Shown here piece after piece: positions 45,501 to 57,364 of a stretch of DNA of 64,000 nucleotides. The notes below the pieces were generated by a model. It was not told the origin of the DNA. It made no database searches and saw only the letters and a list, made by a program, of their open reading frames with translations. Within the stretch, counting starts at the first letter, position 1. The number at the start of each line of letters is the position of its first letter. This DNA comes from Ophiosphaerella korrae (taxonomy: Eukaryota; Ascomycota; Dothideomycetes; Pleosporales; Phaeosphaeriaceae), in assembly GCA_028456385.1 (NCBI GenBank), contig JALNQF010000013.1, positions 372,001-436,000 of the forward strand, written 5' to 3'. The position numbers and the translations under genes are program-made.

Positions 45501-48500
45501 AAATGTGACCGACTCAGAAACCAAAGGTCCAGACACACCTCCAATTGCAGATTTCATAAGCGACTTCAACAACCGATTTATTATTCACAACATCCATCTC
45601 AAATGGAGCAATTCTCTACGGAACATAATACTTCGTTACATACACCAAGTCAGCCAACGCCGTGGTTTTATCTACTACATGTCGCGGAGAGCAGTGAAGT
45701 TTATCCTCGACGTGGTTGAAGAGCAGAACAAATCGCGTGGACCCTCAACATCAAGCCCAGATGATGATGTAATCACGCCCATGTGTACTCATGACGGGGT
45801 TGGGTTGAGCATCGATGAGACCGTACAACAACTACTCCAGGATGGTCGTAAATTTGTGAATGCAGACGAAGCGGAACGCAACGAAGGTGGAAGTGGGGAG
45901 AGAGTTTACCAAACCAACGCCGAAGAGGATGTGGCTGAGGACTATATTGCTCAGAACGCTTACATTGTGCGCCTTATTGCACCACAGATTCAACTACAGA
46001 GCGAAAGGAACACAAAAGCTGCTGTTCTAGTCACTGCAAAAGGCATGCAACTTAAGGTGCTCCAAATCATGGACAAGGATCGAGTTATGGACGAGGTGTC
46101 AGGCTTGGTACAACGACGGTTTACCGCTGCTATGGACAGTCTACAAATGTTTGTCACAAACTCAAAGACATTCACCAGTATGGAGGACATTCATATGTAC
46201 TCTGGTAGCACATACGGTACACCAGCTGGTGCCGCTTGGCCACCTTGGGTACCATTCGAAGTCATGTTCGATTTCACCGTTAATCCATACGGCTTCCAAA
46301 GGGTTGTGCAGAGGACATCGGCCAGTATGCGCTACGATAAACACAACACTCTTCGACTCAAGTACAATGACGAAGTGTCAAAGACTGATGCTGACTCAGT
46401 TACACACAATATGGAAAGCCGAATAGACCATCTCTGGGTCGATTTTCCTCATGTACGAGCTCTCTGCGATTCGCGACAATACTATGCCATGTATGTCATT
46501 GTTCTGGACCTGCTACTATACCGTGAGCCGTCGGAGAAAACGCGCAATGAACGGCTTGAAAAGATCATGCTTGCTTCAGACTTCAGTGATCTCGCTGGTG
46601 CTCCTGGCCTAGTCATGGGCCTTCAAGAACGTATCCGCCAATTAGAAGAGATCAAAACTGTCTTCCAAATCAACGAGAAATATCTCGACAAGCAAGGATG
46701 GGAAGACCGAGTTGAAGTTGAGAAAGATTTAGCTGTGTATGAGGACGAACTGTTCTTCGTCATGAAAGCTATTACTACAGCACAGCGCAAACAAGACGAT
46801 CGTGCTCAAGCAAGGCAGTCGACAGGCCTACTGCGCTGGTACATTACCGCATCCGAGATTGTGTGGCATTTACTGCGTGAAGGTCAGGAATCATTAGCTG
46901 AATTCCAGCTACAAAACGTTCTCTTCGATCGAACTGACAATAACGATGGATCGAACTTCAACTCGTTGGAGATTGAGCAGGTCCGAGGTCTAAATCTGTT
47001 ATCAAACGCACTCTATCCTGAGATGATCTTGCCCTACCTTGAAAACAACCAGCCTCTCCCCGAGAACTCAAAGTGTCTAAAAGTGCAATTTGTTATGCTT
47101 GAAGCAATTGCAGGAATTCCCGTAATGGAACATTTTGAGGTCAACCTATATCCACTCAAAGTCCAGCTAGAATGGGAGATTGGTAAGAAGCTATTCGAGT
47201 ACATCTTCCCGGCTATGAAAAACAAGAACGGAGAAAACGGCAGTTCATCGCCTTTCTTGCTTAAACACCTGCCTACTCAAGATGAGGACGAAGAGGATGC
47301 CTCGAGCAGTGTCATTTCAAGCACGACTAGTAGCATGAGCAACTCCATTCCCCAGGAAGACGCTGCTGTATTAGCCCTCAAGCAGCGTCTGCAGCCTACG
47401 CTACAACTTCCAGATCCTATGCAAAAGTCCGAGATGAAAAAGAAAGCTTCCCCTGACAAACGACCTAGCGCTCATTACTTCCGATTCTTCCGAGATAATC
47501 CATCCCGCAGCGGCAGCGAATTTCGTAGATCCCCGCTTCCGCCTTCCACATTGGTCGCTGCCTCAGGTGTTAACTCAAATACTTCGTCAAGGCCTACATC
47601 TGTCCGTTCAGGTTCCAATGCTTCAGGGCCTATGAGCCCTGCGGAAACTGATCGCACAGCAAAACTCTTCACGCTCTACCGCAGCGGTACATATCGTCCC
47701 GGCACCAGTGATCGAAAACCGGCTAAGAAAGAACGGTCAGACGACCTTACTGAGATGATGACTCGTGCATCCAACTACATGACTCTCGCATATGTCAAGA
47801 TTCCTTCCATGGTACTCTGCCTCAGCTACAAAGGTAAAGGCCAACGAAATTTTGAAGATGTACACGATCTCGTATTCAAGATGCCTACATTAGAATACCG
47901 CAATAAGACATGGTCAAATCTCGACCTCGCACTTCAATTAAAAAAGGACGTCATTCGCGCACTTATTTCGCATGCAGGCGCCATTGTAGGAAACAAGTTC
48001 TCTCGGGCTGGAAGGCCAGGGCGAAAAGAGCAAAGCCGATTGAGAATGATCGCGAACAGCAGTGCACGCCTAAACGCATCCCCTGATCTATCAGGTACCG
48101 ACTCAAACAGCATGCGAGACCACTCACCCAACGGCTCGGACGATGTTGATGGCACAGATATCCCGCGCCGCTCCTTCACATCCACTGGCCGCCAAGGCAG
48201 TATGGTCAGTGCGGTTTCCGAAGAATCTTCCATTCATTCCTCGAATGCCAACTCAGGGCGCGCAACATCCACCCACGGCAGCATCATGGGTTATAGTCAC
48301 CACAATGCGCTTGGTATCGATGGTGGTATGGACGATGGGCGAACGTTCGCAGATGAGTTGAGTAGAGTAGACAACACCGAGCCCATACACGCAAATCTTA
48401 TCCACAGCTTGAGTAAACATCTCACCCAAGTGACGCCTTTCTCGGGCCATATCCGAGGTAGAGCAGCAAGTGTGGGTGCGAGTACTCGAGAGGGAAGCGT

Positions 48501-48641
48501 GGTGATGGGTACCGAGGAAGCAGAGAGCGAAGGGTGAGTACAAGATCAAAAGGCCTAGCACCGCACAAAACTAATTTTGCATCCAGACCGAAGAAAAAGG
48601 CTAGGGCACTTGGGAAGAAACTTTTGGGTCGGAGCAGCTAG
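39541..48641 (+). CDS. FMP27: FMP27/Hobbit bridge-like lipid-transfer protein (BLTP2 family)
   Basis: Three exons (39541-43810, 43868-48533, 48587-48641) encode 2996 residues. The N terminus is a hydrophobic anchor (LLLLLYLLSFVLFAFIRVV) followed by IRGLGFSFHRP. Repeated beta-rich segments of the repeating-beta-groove type follow. The signature GFWDK lies at about residue 1395, just before intron 1. The WPPW box (AAWPPWVPFEVMFDFTVNP) lies at about residue 2214. Both give names to Fmp27 family domains. Coiled-coil residues lie in the middle, and a Ser-rich tail ends KKKARALGKKLLGRSS. Family members are rod-shaped proteins at ER-plasma membrane or ER-mitochondria contacts that move phospholipids. 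Length matches fungal orthologues (yeast 2628). Intron 1 is GC-AG, and intron 3' ends are regular. The last exon codes only 17 residues. Confidence 0.94.
43811..43867 (+). other. GC-AG intron with a 19-T run (FMP27 intron 1)
   Basis: The donor reads AAGG^GCAAGT and the acceptor CTCCAG^GT. Only this donor keeps the phase (AAG-G|GT-TCC, giving LKGSRDPYM across the junction). A GT donor two bases into the T run would shift the frame. The T run spans 43816-43834 directly after the donor. A branch-like ACTAAC lies about 15 bp before the acceptor. Confidence 0.8.
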
Positions 48642-49751
48642 ACGTGATCTATCACGCGCGAATTTTCCTTTGTATTGTATGTTGGTAGCAAAGCATTTCC
48701 TGGTGTTGGGTCAGTTCATCCTGCTAATCATCTTTCGTTGTATATATTGACTCTCATTGCTGTTGGCTATGAAATGTACGTAGTGTGCTTCAGTCAACCG
48801 GGAGATGTTTGTGGTAAGTGAAAGTTTTATCAGAGTCGGCTGGCTCGTGGCGTTTGGTGCGGTTTCAGACAATGATCCCACTATATTGTCCCTTATTCCC
48901 ATTGAGTTTGTTACTGTTTGTTTGTGTCTTTAGTTGACAACTTTTCGCGATAGAGTTTGGTCTATAGGTTAGATATTACATTTAGGTTTCACATGCACCT
49001 TGGGCTTCCTAATGACACGTGAAATTCGCAAATATCAGCTTCCTTCGCCTACTAGCCTTCTTTCGCTTTCGCCGCTAGTGAAGCCCCACTCAAACAGTAT
49101 TCTACTCCATTTCAACTACCAGTTATCTTCTCTTGTGTGTCTCGCGTTGTTCCATGTAGTCTATGTTAGCGTGTGCCGTCCGCGATGACATGTATCGTAT
49201 ATCCCATGTAGGCTCAGCACATTCACAGCTCGTAGAAGAGTATGCTTTTTTCGCTTTTTCGGGTGGCCAGTTTGAGTTCCGTTTGATACGCCTGCTTTTT
49301 CACACTTTTTTAATCGAGTATTGCTCGATTGACGAGTTCACTTGCGGGCCCGATGTCTCTCTCTATCTAGTCGGATGCATTGACCTACACACTAATAAAT
49401 GAGAAGTTTTCCACAGTGGCTATCCTACTGAAGAACGAATATCCCCGGCCAATAACTACTTCGTAGTCGCATGGCTTGAGCTATCTGCCTTTGCATATTT
49501 CATTTCAACCACCTGATTGTCAGTTCAGTGTACTTAGAATTCTCTGCAGCTACAGAGCTACACAATACCCCCAGAAGGCAAATAACCCGGCAACGCTTAC
49601 GCGAATATTTGTATAACTTTTATACTTTATCACACTTCATAGGGGCTTCTGTACCTCGGAAGACATAGGGTTGCCGCAAACGCCATATCCTTAATTTCTA
49701 TCAAATCATATGTATGTTAGGGAATCTAGCTTCAATTGAACGAAAACAGAA
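48642..49751. other. Intergenic between convergent genes, no gene recognised
   Basis: About 1.1 kb holding the 3' ends of FMP27 and of the GTPase gene. Small frames at 49000-49402 (plus) have no features. Confidence 0.5.
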
Positions 49752-51804
49752 TCACTGGACGCCTGCCTTCTTCGCACCTTGTTGAGCCTCCTTGTCCTTG
49801 TCTTGCTCTTTGTGCAACTCCGGATTGAGCGGTTGCTTCGGGTCATAGCCTACACGTTTGACGATTCCTAAACCTTTCGTCCTACCCTCGCGGAACAATA
49901 TACGATCACCGACAGTGAGATACTCGGGTCGTTGCACAAATCGGAAAGCGACCTGAGCTCGGTCACCTGTTCGAATATACTGGCGATCAATATCGATGAT
50001 AGCACAGGTCTGAGACACTGGGCCGACGTGCAACATGGCTTGATATCTTGTTTTAATGGTGGTAGCGTGAGACAAGATGAGTACTTCGGCAACAAACTCG
50101 CGATAGACTTTTGGGGTTGGTAGGATGCCGGTTGTCGGATCAGGTTTGTCGGCTTTATGCAGTACTACCATGCCTTTTCGAACATCTTTTCGCCGAACAT
50201 TGCGTAATGCCAGACTAGCAGACTGTCCAGCAGAGCATCCAGGGACTTGAATGCGTTTCCGCTCAATAGAACGTACCTTGGTAGTGGTGAATTGGCCAAG
50301 GCCGTCGGGCCCGACCAGAATGGTATCCCCTGCGTGAATAACGCCGGATTTGACCACGCCTGAGACGACGGTGCCTACGAATGGTACAGAAAAGGTATCA
50401 TTGACATGGAATTCGAGCGGCGCCGAGCTGTCGTAGTTACCATGGTGTGGCAGGATGTTGAGGAAGGTGCGAACTAGATCCAGGTTATGACCAGTGACAT
50501 TGGACACTTGAAAGACGGGGCAGATACGACGAGACACGAACTGAGTAGCAGTGTTGATACAGTCTTCTCTGTTCTTTACGAAGATGGGTATCTTGCGGGC
50601 ACCAGGCGACTTCAAGATTTTAGTGAGCTGGGTGATGGTCCGTTCGAGAATCTGAGGGGGGCAGATGTCGATTTTGGTAATGCAGACCATGACGGGAACA
50701 TTGAGCGCAAGAGCAATACCAAGATGCTCTTTGCTCATGCCGACTAAGCCGTTGTTTGCGGCTACCATCAACAGGCAGTAGTTTGGCTCGCTGGACAGCA
50801 GCCCAAACACAGTCGTGCGCAGGTATCTCTCGTGACCCGCGAGGTCGGTGAAACCTATTACTTTTGCCTACAGATATGAGTAATGAGTAACATAAGGGCA
50901 ACGAGGGTGCAGATAAAGCGTACAGATCGGCGTCCAATTTCTTCCCATGTCAACTTGCGGCCAGCAACGCTGGAGACGACCACCTCGCCCTTGCTGTCGA
51001 AGCCCATGATTTCCATGCCAACGGAGCTGGTACGTCCGCTCTCCATCTCGTGCTTGTGGCGGAAGAGATTGACTCGGGCCTTGCCGCGGCCATCGTCAAG
51101 GCCACCCTTGACAAGGACACCAAGCATAGTGCTTTTGCCAGCGTCGACTACCAAAGTCAGTGTGCTGCGTTGCACTGAGCGTGGCGTGACTCACCATTGC
51201 CCACAACCGCGATCCTTGTCTCGATGACATCGTCCACACTCTCTGGCCGCCGCCGCAGAATCAATTTCCCACTTGCGCCGGTCTCTTTGACGTCTCGTGG
51301 TCCGACTTCGACGTCGCCGTCGACGTTGCGCGTCATCAATAGCTTGTAATCGGCCTGGAGCTGCTCGCAGGCCGCCCCTATCCGGGCCAGGGCAAACTCC
51401 CAGTCGTCTTTGGTGAAGCCCATGGACTCGCCATTGTTCTCCAGCCCGACGTCAAACAAGGCCTCGCCATGGCCCTCTGCTAGGCGCTCCTTGATGTGAT
51501 CGACAAGGCCTGGCAAGTTGTCCTGGGCGGCGTCGGCGAGCAGCGACCTCAGCCGAATATGCGTCTTGGTGTCATCAGACAGGCCGAGCTCGTCCAGGAT
51601 GCTCAGCTCATCGTGGTCTTCGAGTACGGCGGGGGCTTGGCCTGGCGGGCGGCGCAGCACCTGCTGCTTCTGCACGTAATCGGCGAACTCGCTGAGTGCC
51701 TATCAAGGGGTGAGCAGGGTGAATACCCATGTCGCCTACATACCTACAGACTCGCCCTTCCGCCGCTCTGCTGGGTTTTGTTTGGCCGCGTACCTGGGGG
51801 CCAT
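49752..51804 (-). CDS. GTPBP1/GTPBP2-like translational-type GTPase
   Basis: Exons 51804-51748, 51699-51195, 51147-50924 and 50867-49752 give 633 residues. After an acidic N-terminal region of about 185 residues comes the EF-Tu-type G domain. G1 is GNVDAGKST, split by an intron inside its Val codon. G3 is DLAGHERY and G4 TKID. Domain II follows ([25 protein letters not shown]), then a domain III-like part ([13 protein letters not shown]) and a polar C terminus. This order matches the GTPBP1 family, whose animal members act in mRNA turnover by the exosome and in ribosome rescue. The fungal role is less known. No mitochondrial presequence is evident, so a cytosolic location is likely. The first exon encodes 19 residues, placed by phase and a GTAGGT donor. 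Confidence 0.88.
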
Positions 51805-52187
51805 GGTGAGGAGGCTTTGGTGCAGCTCTGCTGTGGAGCCGCTTCAGGATGGTATTCGCGTGGTGTTCCGTATTAATACAACGTCAAGTATTCGAGAGAA
51901 GGGTGGGTACTCCATGAGATGGCTTGCCGCAATCATTGGCTTTCAGAGACAGTGAGGGTGGCGCTGGATTGCTCTGGCAAGCATGAGGAACAATCCGGGG
52001 TAATAAAGCAATCCGTTATCGATAGAGATGACGCATAGGCACGGCATAGCACCCCTGAGTCACCCCAACACACTACGCCAGGCAACCACAGGCATACGAT
52101 GCAAAAAGGGCGCAAACACGAGAGAAAGATGGTGATTGTTCCTGTCACCAGGCACGTTGAACAACTAGCTATCCGTGCCCAGGCCGT
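51805..52187. other. Short intergenic stretch between two minus-strand genes
   Basis: 383 bp holding the GTPase promoter and the 3' end of the dioxygenase gene. Nothing specific recognised. Confidence 0.5.
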
Positions 52188-53731
52188 TCATGCTGCCGCC
52201 ACTCCCCGTTCACCGCAATACTTCTCTACTTCTTTTCGTAATGTTTCGCGCTGATGATTGGCGTTTTCCATAATGTCGCCAACGCCTTTGACTGATTTAC
52301 AGTACTCAAATGTCTCAGCCATCTGTGCAAGGACGGCCTGCAGCTGGTTCGGTAGCCACTGACTGAAGTTAACAGGAGCTGGACGGGCATTGTCAAGAAT
52401 ACTAACCGTAACAATTGGGCTGCCACCAGTAGCTGTTGGATGTGATGTGTGCTTCAAGATATATTCGCGCGTAAAGCACCAATGGCGCCAACGGAAGTCG
52501 CGCACCTGATCAAGAGCTTGGAGATACAACGCCGCCGACACCGAGTCGGCTTTGGCAAACTCTCGGACACCTGATTCCTGAGCACTATCGCGAACAGCCT
52601 CAAGGAACTCGCGGTGATTGCCCGGCCGGTACTGCCGGAAATCTTTGAGGATATCTGTAAGGGGTGTCTCTGGCATCTGCACTTGTAGCAGGTTATCACA
52701 CATAGGCACCATGCTGTCGTTGGCTCCAGATTCGCCTCGGAATGACATTGGCTCTTCGCTAACGCCCTCATAGATGACACCATGTGGGAACATACTCTGC
52801 GAGGTGATGCCAAATATGAAGGTGCGAAAACTCGTATATCCGCTAGGCTTGCTACGATTCCACATCGCTGATCGACAGTTAGCCATGTCCGTGATCTCGC
52901 AATTGCACACTCACTATTCATGACAGCATTGACTTTCGTCAAACCAGTCACCAAGGTCCGCAAACCGTCGTCAAATTTCTCGCGATTGCGAGCCGCGGAG
53001 GCATCTAGCATGTCGGCCGCACCCTTGACTAATGCGCCCGACTCCTTCACCATTGCGATGTGGACTAGCACGAAGCCAGCCTCAGATGATGTTGGATCCA
53101 ACCCGCATTCGAAAGCTCGGATTAGACGAAGATTATCATACTCGAGGCCCTTGTTTGGATCCACTAGACGATAGTTGAAAAGTGCATACGACCCGGCGTA
53201 CTCCATGAATGGCTTGAAACCCGCACTAACACGTTCATATGATCAGTCACACTAGTAGATAATAAGTGAGGAAAAATATCAAACTTACAGCTCAGCAACC
53301 TTGACAATAGGGAGTGCGATGCATCGAGGTAACGATTGACGACCGAGACCATACGACTCCCCTTTCATAAACCTCTCGTGACACGGCTCGAAAAGATATG
53401 CAGAAGCAATAAAAGAGTAGTCGCGGTAGAGGGCATTCATGACCACAAGATCTTCACGATACTTCTTAACCTCGCCAGAGAGATCAGGGAGTTCTTTGAG
53501 TAAAGTGTCACCAAAGGTGAAGTTAGCAAGTAGACCTGGCTCTCCTGATAGTGTCTTGATAGGCATGCGCTGTAGAAGAGACTCAAGAGCAGCAAACTCC
53601 TTTGGCAACTCCACAATAGGCTCTTGGCGGGGGAGGAAGCCTCTTGTAGTCGACACCATAAAGGCTGGGAGGGTATGGTCATTAGGACGAGTGTCGTTCA
53701 AGATAGGAAAGTCGAAACTAGAAGAAGGCAT
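52188..53731 (-). CDS. BNA2: Indoleamine 2,3-dioxygenase
   Basis: Three exons (53731-53289, 53225-52915, 52867-52188) encode 477 residues. Family landmarks are present: RGFLPRQEP and LPKEFAALE near the N terminus, NFTFGDTLLKELPDLSGE, GFKPFMEYAGSYALFNYRL, and VNAVMNTMWNRSKP with YTSFRTFIFGI. RFR/W-HW (DFRWRHWCFTREYILKHT) carries the proximal haem histidine, and TGGSP(I) closes the active site. The enzyme opens the indole ring of tryptophan with O2 to N-formylkynurenine, the first step of de novo NAD synthesis (yeast Bna2). Fungi often hold two or three paralogues, so this may be the catabolic or the biosynthetic one. No targeting signal is present, so it should be cytosolic. A CCGG-rich inverted repeat and a TATA-like box lie upstream. 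Confidence 0.93.
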
Positions 53732-53860
53732 AATGGCAAGAGCTGGATGAATAAGATGTAGAAGAGTACTGAAAGAGCCTTTGACTCAGAGTAGTCTAAG
53801 TTCGAGTTGCAGGTGATGGTGTTGGGACGAGGTGATATCTCTCGCGCCTCAACTCGCGCC

Positions 53861-53868
53861 TATATATC
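53861..53868 (-). promoter_or_regulatory. TATA-like box upstream of the dioxygenase gene
   Basis: A TATATA run about 130 bp upstream of the ATG at 53731, just inside the inverted repeat at 53871-53910. A weak but suitably placed core-promoter candidate. Confidence 0.35.
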
Positions 53869-53870
53869 TT

Positions 53871-53910
53871 GAGGCCGGTCGAATTCCGGCCACGGTTTGC
53901 TTCCGGCCTC
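53871..53910. promoter_or_regulatory. 40-bp inverted repeat with several CCGG cores
   Basis: The arms gaggccgg (53871-53878) and ccggcctc (53903-53910) are exact reverse complements, and a third CCGGCC lies between them. CCG/CGG triplets in inverted order are the usual sites of Zn2Cys6 regulators. The place, 140-180 bp before the dioxygenase ATG and next to a TATA-like run, suits an upstream activating sequence. The regulator is unknown. Confidence 0.4.
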
Positions 53911-55210
53911 ACAAAGATAACGATACGTAATGGCTGAATCTTCTGTCCCCATTTAACGCAGCTGATCCGAAGAAATCCTTGAATGCCCGGCCACGAACCC
54001 TGATGTCTTTCTGGGCATTCCAACTTGCCTCGAGATGCTAACCTCATCGGCGCCAAGACCTGGATGTTCGGAACAAAGGAGGTTAGCACAACTCAACTAT
54101 CAGCCTTGTCTCTATAGGCCGGACCTTCGCGCTCAATAAATGCTCTCCCGCGTTTCAGCCAGGCTCTTTGAAATAGAAGGCGCGGTTGAAAGTCACGGTC
54201 TTCTCAGATCCGATTGCTCGCTCTACATTCGTAGCTCTTGTTCCAAATGCTATGTATTATATAGCACCAGTCACTGTGTACCAATACTTCCTCGTAATGT
54301 AAACGATTCTGATCAAGATATATTTCTTTCTCATTCCACTCCAATCTGCATTACCTCGCGCTTCCCCAAACTGAAGCTATATGGGACCGGCCCGAATTTT
54401 CGGATGGCTTTCTCTTGGGCTGAGCATGTCTGCCATACAGCTGTTCCAAGTGAGACCCTCCACGTGTGTACTGTGTGTAACTCTTATGTCTGGTTGACGT
54501 GGAGGCGGTCTGGCTCTTGGTACTGTAGCTCGTGGTGATATGAAGGGATACGAGCCAATCAGCCCAAAGCCGAATGCGGGCCGCAAAAAGCCGAAGTCCC
54601 ATCAAGTTTCCATATCTCCTCCATCACTTTACCAGAAGAATTGAAAGTTCACTTGTTATCGCCACGATCTGATTCGTTCAATAAATCGTACGAGACTGTG
54701 ACACCACATCAATCAGACCTAATGCCACAACATATCACACTTCTACCAAGCAGCCCCTGAAGGCGTCAGAACCCATCGTTGAGGAATCCTCGTTAAATAC
54801 GCTACAGGCACCTTTGTTGAGGTTTAATGCTTCCTGATAAGATGACCGTTATATTTAGAAGTGGCAATGATACCCTGAAGCATGTGGAGGATAACAGTGC
54901 TGACACGAGTGCCCAGCGGCTGCGCCACATTGGTTGTGGCTGGGCAGGAACCTGTGATAAGAGTCATAGCCTGGAGAATGATCCTACAGCTTTCCAATTT
55001 CTAGAAAAACCTCCTTCTTCGATAGTAGTTTAAGTTACTATACAAGATTCTCCCAAGCTGATCCACTCTCGATTGATTGCTAAACCACTTGGTAAAATCA
55101 GCACTCGAAGCTCGCGCGCTCTTCATCGATTCGCCTCTCGAAATGCCATTCGTAGGCTTTGGCAGCTACAAAACATCTTCTCTTTTTGATCGATATCGCT
55201 AAACGTAGCC
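53911..55210. other. Intergenic, no gene recognised
   Basis: Divergent spacer between the dioxygenase and the RNA-ligase-like gene. Frames at 54140-54538 and 54827-55033 (plus) have no supporting features. No tRNA or repeat found. Confidence 0.5.
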
Positions 55211-56236
55211 ATGGCATTTATGAGCGAGACAACGCTTTACCCGAAGATAACACATCATATCACCGAAATTGTCAAGACGTTTGCAGAATTGACTCTGAAT
55301 CCGATACATCCAATACCCATCGTGGGTACAGTCAAGCTGCACGGTACTCACGCAGATATTCTGATTTACAGCGATAACCGCATCATCCTCCAGTCACGGA
55401 ACATTGTTGGACTTCAAACTGCAAAGGACAACATGGGCTTTGCAACATATATGGCTGAAAAAACGAAAGCACTACTTCGCCTACGCGACCTTATCATAGC
55501 ACGCTTCACACGGCTGCATCCCAACACGGCCATCGACCCCACTTTACCAGTCCTAATCGCGGGCGAGTGGATAGGCAACAAAATACAAAAAGATGTTGCC
55601 ATCTCGCAACTCTCAAAACGATTCGTCATCATATCCGTCAATATCAACGGTCATTGGCAGCGCGACAGTGAATATGGCTTTATAGCGCTACCAAATCACA
55701 ATATATACAATATCGCCCGTGCTGGCATCTTCAACGGCGTTCTCTACCCCTCAGAGCCTTCACGTACTGCCGCCGAGCTGCTACCTCTTGCCGAGCAAGT
55801 CGCCACACATTGTCCATTCGCAGCAACATTCGGCCTCGACGGTGAAGGTGAAGGTATCGTTTGGAAACCGGCTTCGTCACCATATAACGGCAATCCAAAA
55901 CTATGGTTTAAGACCAAGGGTGGTCGTTTCAAGCCCACGTTTGCAAGGGTACCACGCCCGGCGCCGGAAACAGCTGAGCAGAATCGTGAGACTGCAGCAG
56001 AAGCTGCAAAAACGTGGGTATCACAGGCTAGATTGGAGCAAGGACTAGAGTATCTACAAGAGTGCGATACTAAGCAGAATATCAAATCGTTGACACAGTT
56101 TCTAAAGTGGGTACAAATGGATGTTGTGATCGAGGAGAGGCGTTGGATCAATGAGCATAAGATTGACTTGCCGTCTTTGAGGATCGAGATTGCGAAGATT
56201 GCGAAGCCATGGTATATGCAGAGGTTGCAGAGTTAA
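55211..56236 (+). CDS. RNA-ligase-domain protein (T4 Rnl2-like nucleotidyltransferase)
   Basis: A single exon of 341 residues in a good start context (GCCATGGCA). The covalent nucleotidyltransferase motif I is VKLHGTHADI (Lys42), followed by a motif Ia-like Arg (LQSRN). A motif III-like segment (LIAGEWIGN), motif IV EGIVWKP and motif V LWFKTKGGRF appear in the right order and spacing. The rest is a helical C-terminal region rich in Glu, Gln and Trp, as in small RNA ligases. The RNA_ligase family joins or repairs RNA with an enzyme-AMP intermediate. Fungal members of this stand-alone type exist but have no established role. It is not Trl1, since kinase and phosphodiesterase domains are absent. 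No targeting peptide is obvious. All catalytic motifs appear intact. Confidence 0.82.
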   Translation: MAFMSETTLYPKITHHITEIVKTFAELTLNPIHPIPIVGTVKLHGTHADILIYSDNRIILQSRNIVGLQTAKDNMGFATYMAEKTKALLRLRDLIIARFTRLHPNTAIDPTLPVLIAGEWIGNKIQKDVAISQLSKRFVIISVNINGHWQRDSEYGFIALPNHNIYNIARAGIFNGVLYPSEPSRTAAELLPLAEQVATHCPFAATFGLDGEGEGIVWKPASSPYNGNPKLWFKTKGGRFKPTFARVPRPAPETAEQNRETAAEAAKTWVSQARLEQGLEYLQECDTKQNIKSLTQFLKWVQMDVVIEERRWINEHKIDLPSLRIEIAKIAKPWYMQRLQS

Positions 56237-57364
56237 AAGGAATCAACTTGATGTTATGTTGTTTGGTGCCAGTGTTATCAAGAATACTATGCTGGAAGTT
56301 AGAGCCTTGGCGGGATTATCTGTCGCGTTTATCCACCTTCCTACTTTACGATACCTACGGACCAGCTTAGATTCCTAATTCAAGATATGAGAGTACATTA
56401 TAGGTACTTGTGGTAGTTTTCGATACGTACGAGAGAATACTTTAAGGTTCGTTGCATTGATTTCAGGAAACACAAATCTTTGCGCCTACGGTAAACTACA
56501 AGACTGCTATTATATGGTGTATAAACTTGCTGTTAGTTTTGTTCAAGTTGCTAAATTGAGTATACGGTAGAGCCGAAGTGCTCAGACAGGGCCTAAAATA
56601 TTGAGTCGAAGGACATTGGCAACATATAATGCTCTGGTGGTTGCAGTCTTAAATTCTCAAAACCACTAGGCTCTAAGATTTATCAATCTACTGTAAGTGC
56701 TTTGAGAGCCGTTATTTACATAACACACATGTGAAGCCTGAATGCTTCTCTTTGCACTATTTGATGATGCAAATGTGTGTTTAATAATGGTAAATTTCGT
56801 TTCCAACGATTGTATTCCTACCTAGGTAGGTATCTGACGAGCAACCACTTTGAGTAACACAAGAGGCCCGTACTGTCCTCATTCAGACGAAATATGCCAT
56901 CTATAGGACTGTCATTCAATATCTTTAGATCAGTTGCTTCTAATCCTACAAAAGTGTGTCCACATGCTTTCCACACTAGACCTGTTTGAGCGAGAATGTG
57001 CGAGGCGGGTCGAAGGTGGACCCTTGACGACATTCCAAACTTCACAAATGGATTGTGAGATATAAAGATGTCATGATTTTCATAGTTGCCGGTAGTGACA
57101 ACCTGTATCCTCCCGGTATTTTGATAGTACCCGTTGAAGCAGATACACGCTTTCTGATTTGCTGGGGGTCAGCCTCTTCGGAGCTTGAGCTAAACAAGCA
57201 TCAGCACCGGATTCTCCGCGCAGACCCGGCAACTGGGCAGACCCGGCGCATGAAAGAAGCTGGTGGTCACTCCTCGCATTTGTCCTCATCATTGATCACG
57301 ATTAGGCTGCTCGCTGAACCAGGGGGGCCGAGAGTATAGTAATGCGCTTCCTCGCACACCCAAT
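56237..57364. other. AT-rich intergenic, no gene recognised
   Basis: About 1.1 kb between plus-strand genes. Frames at 56818-57045 (minus) and 57055-57339 (plus) show nothing recognisable. Confidence 0.5.
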
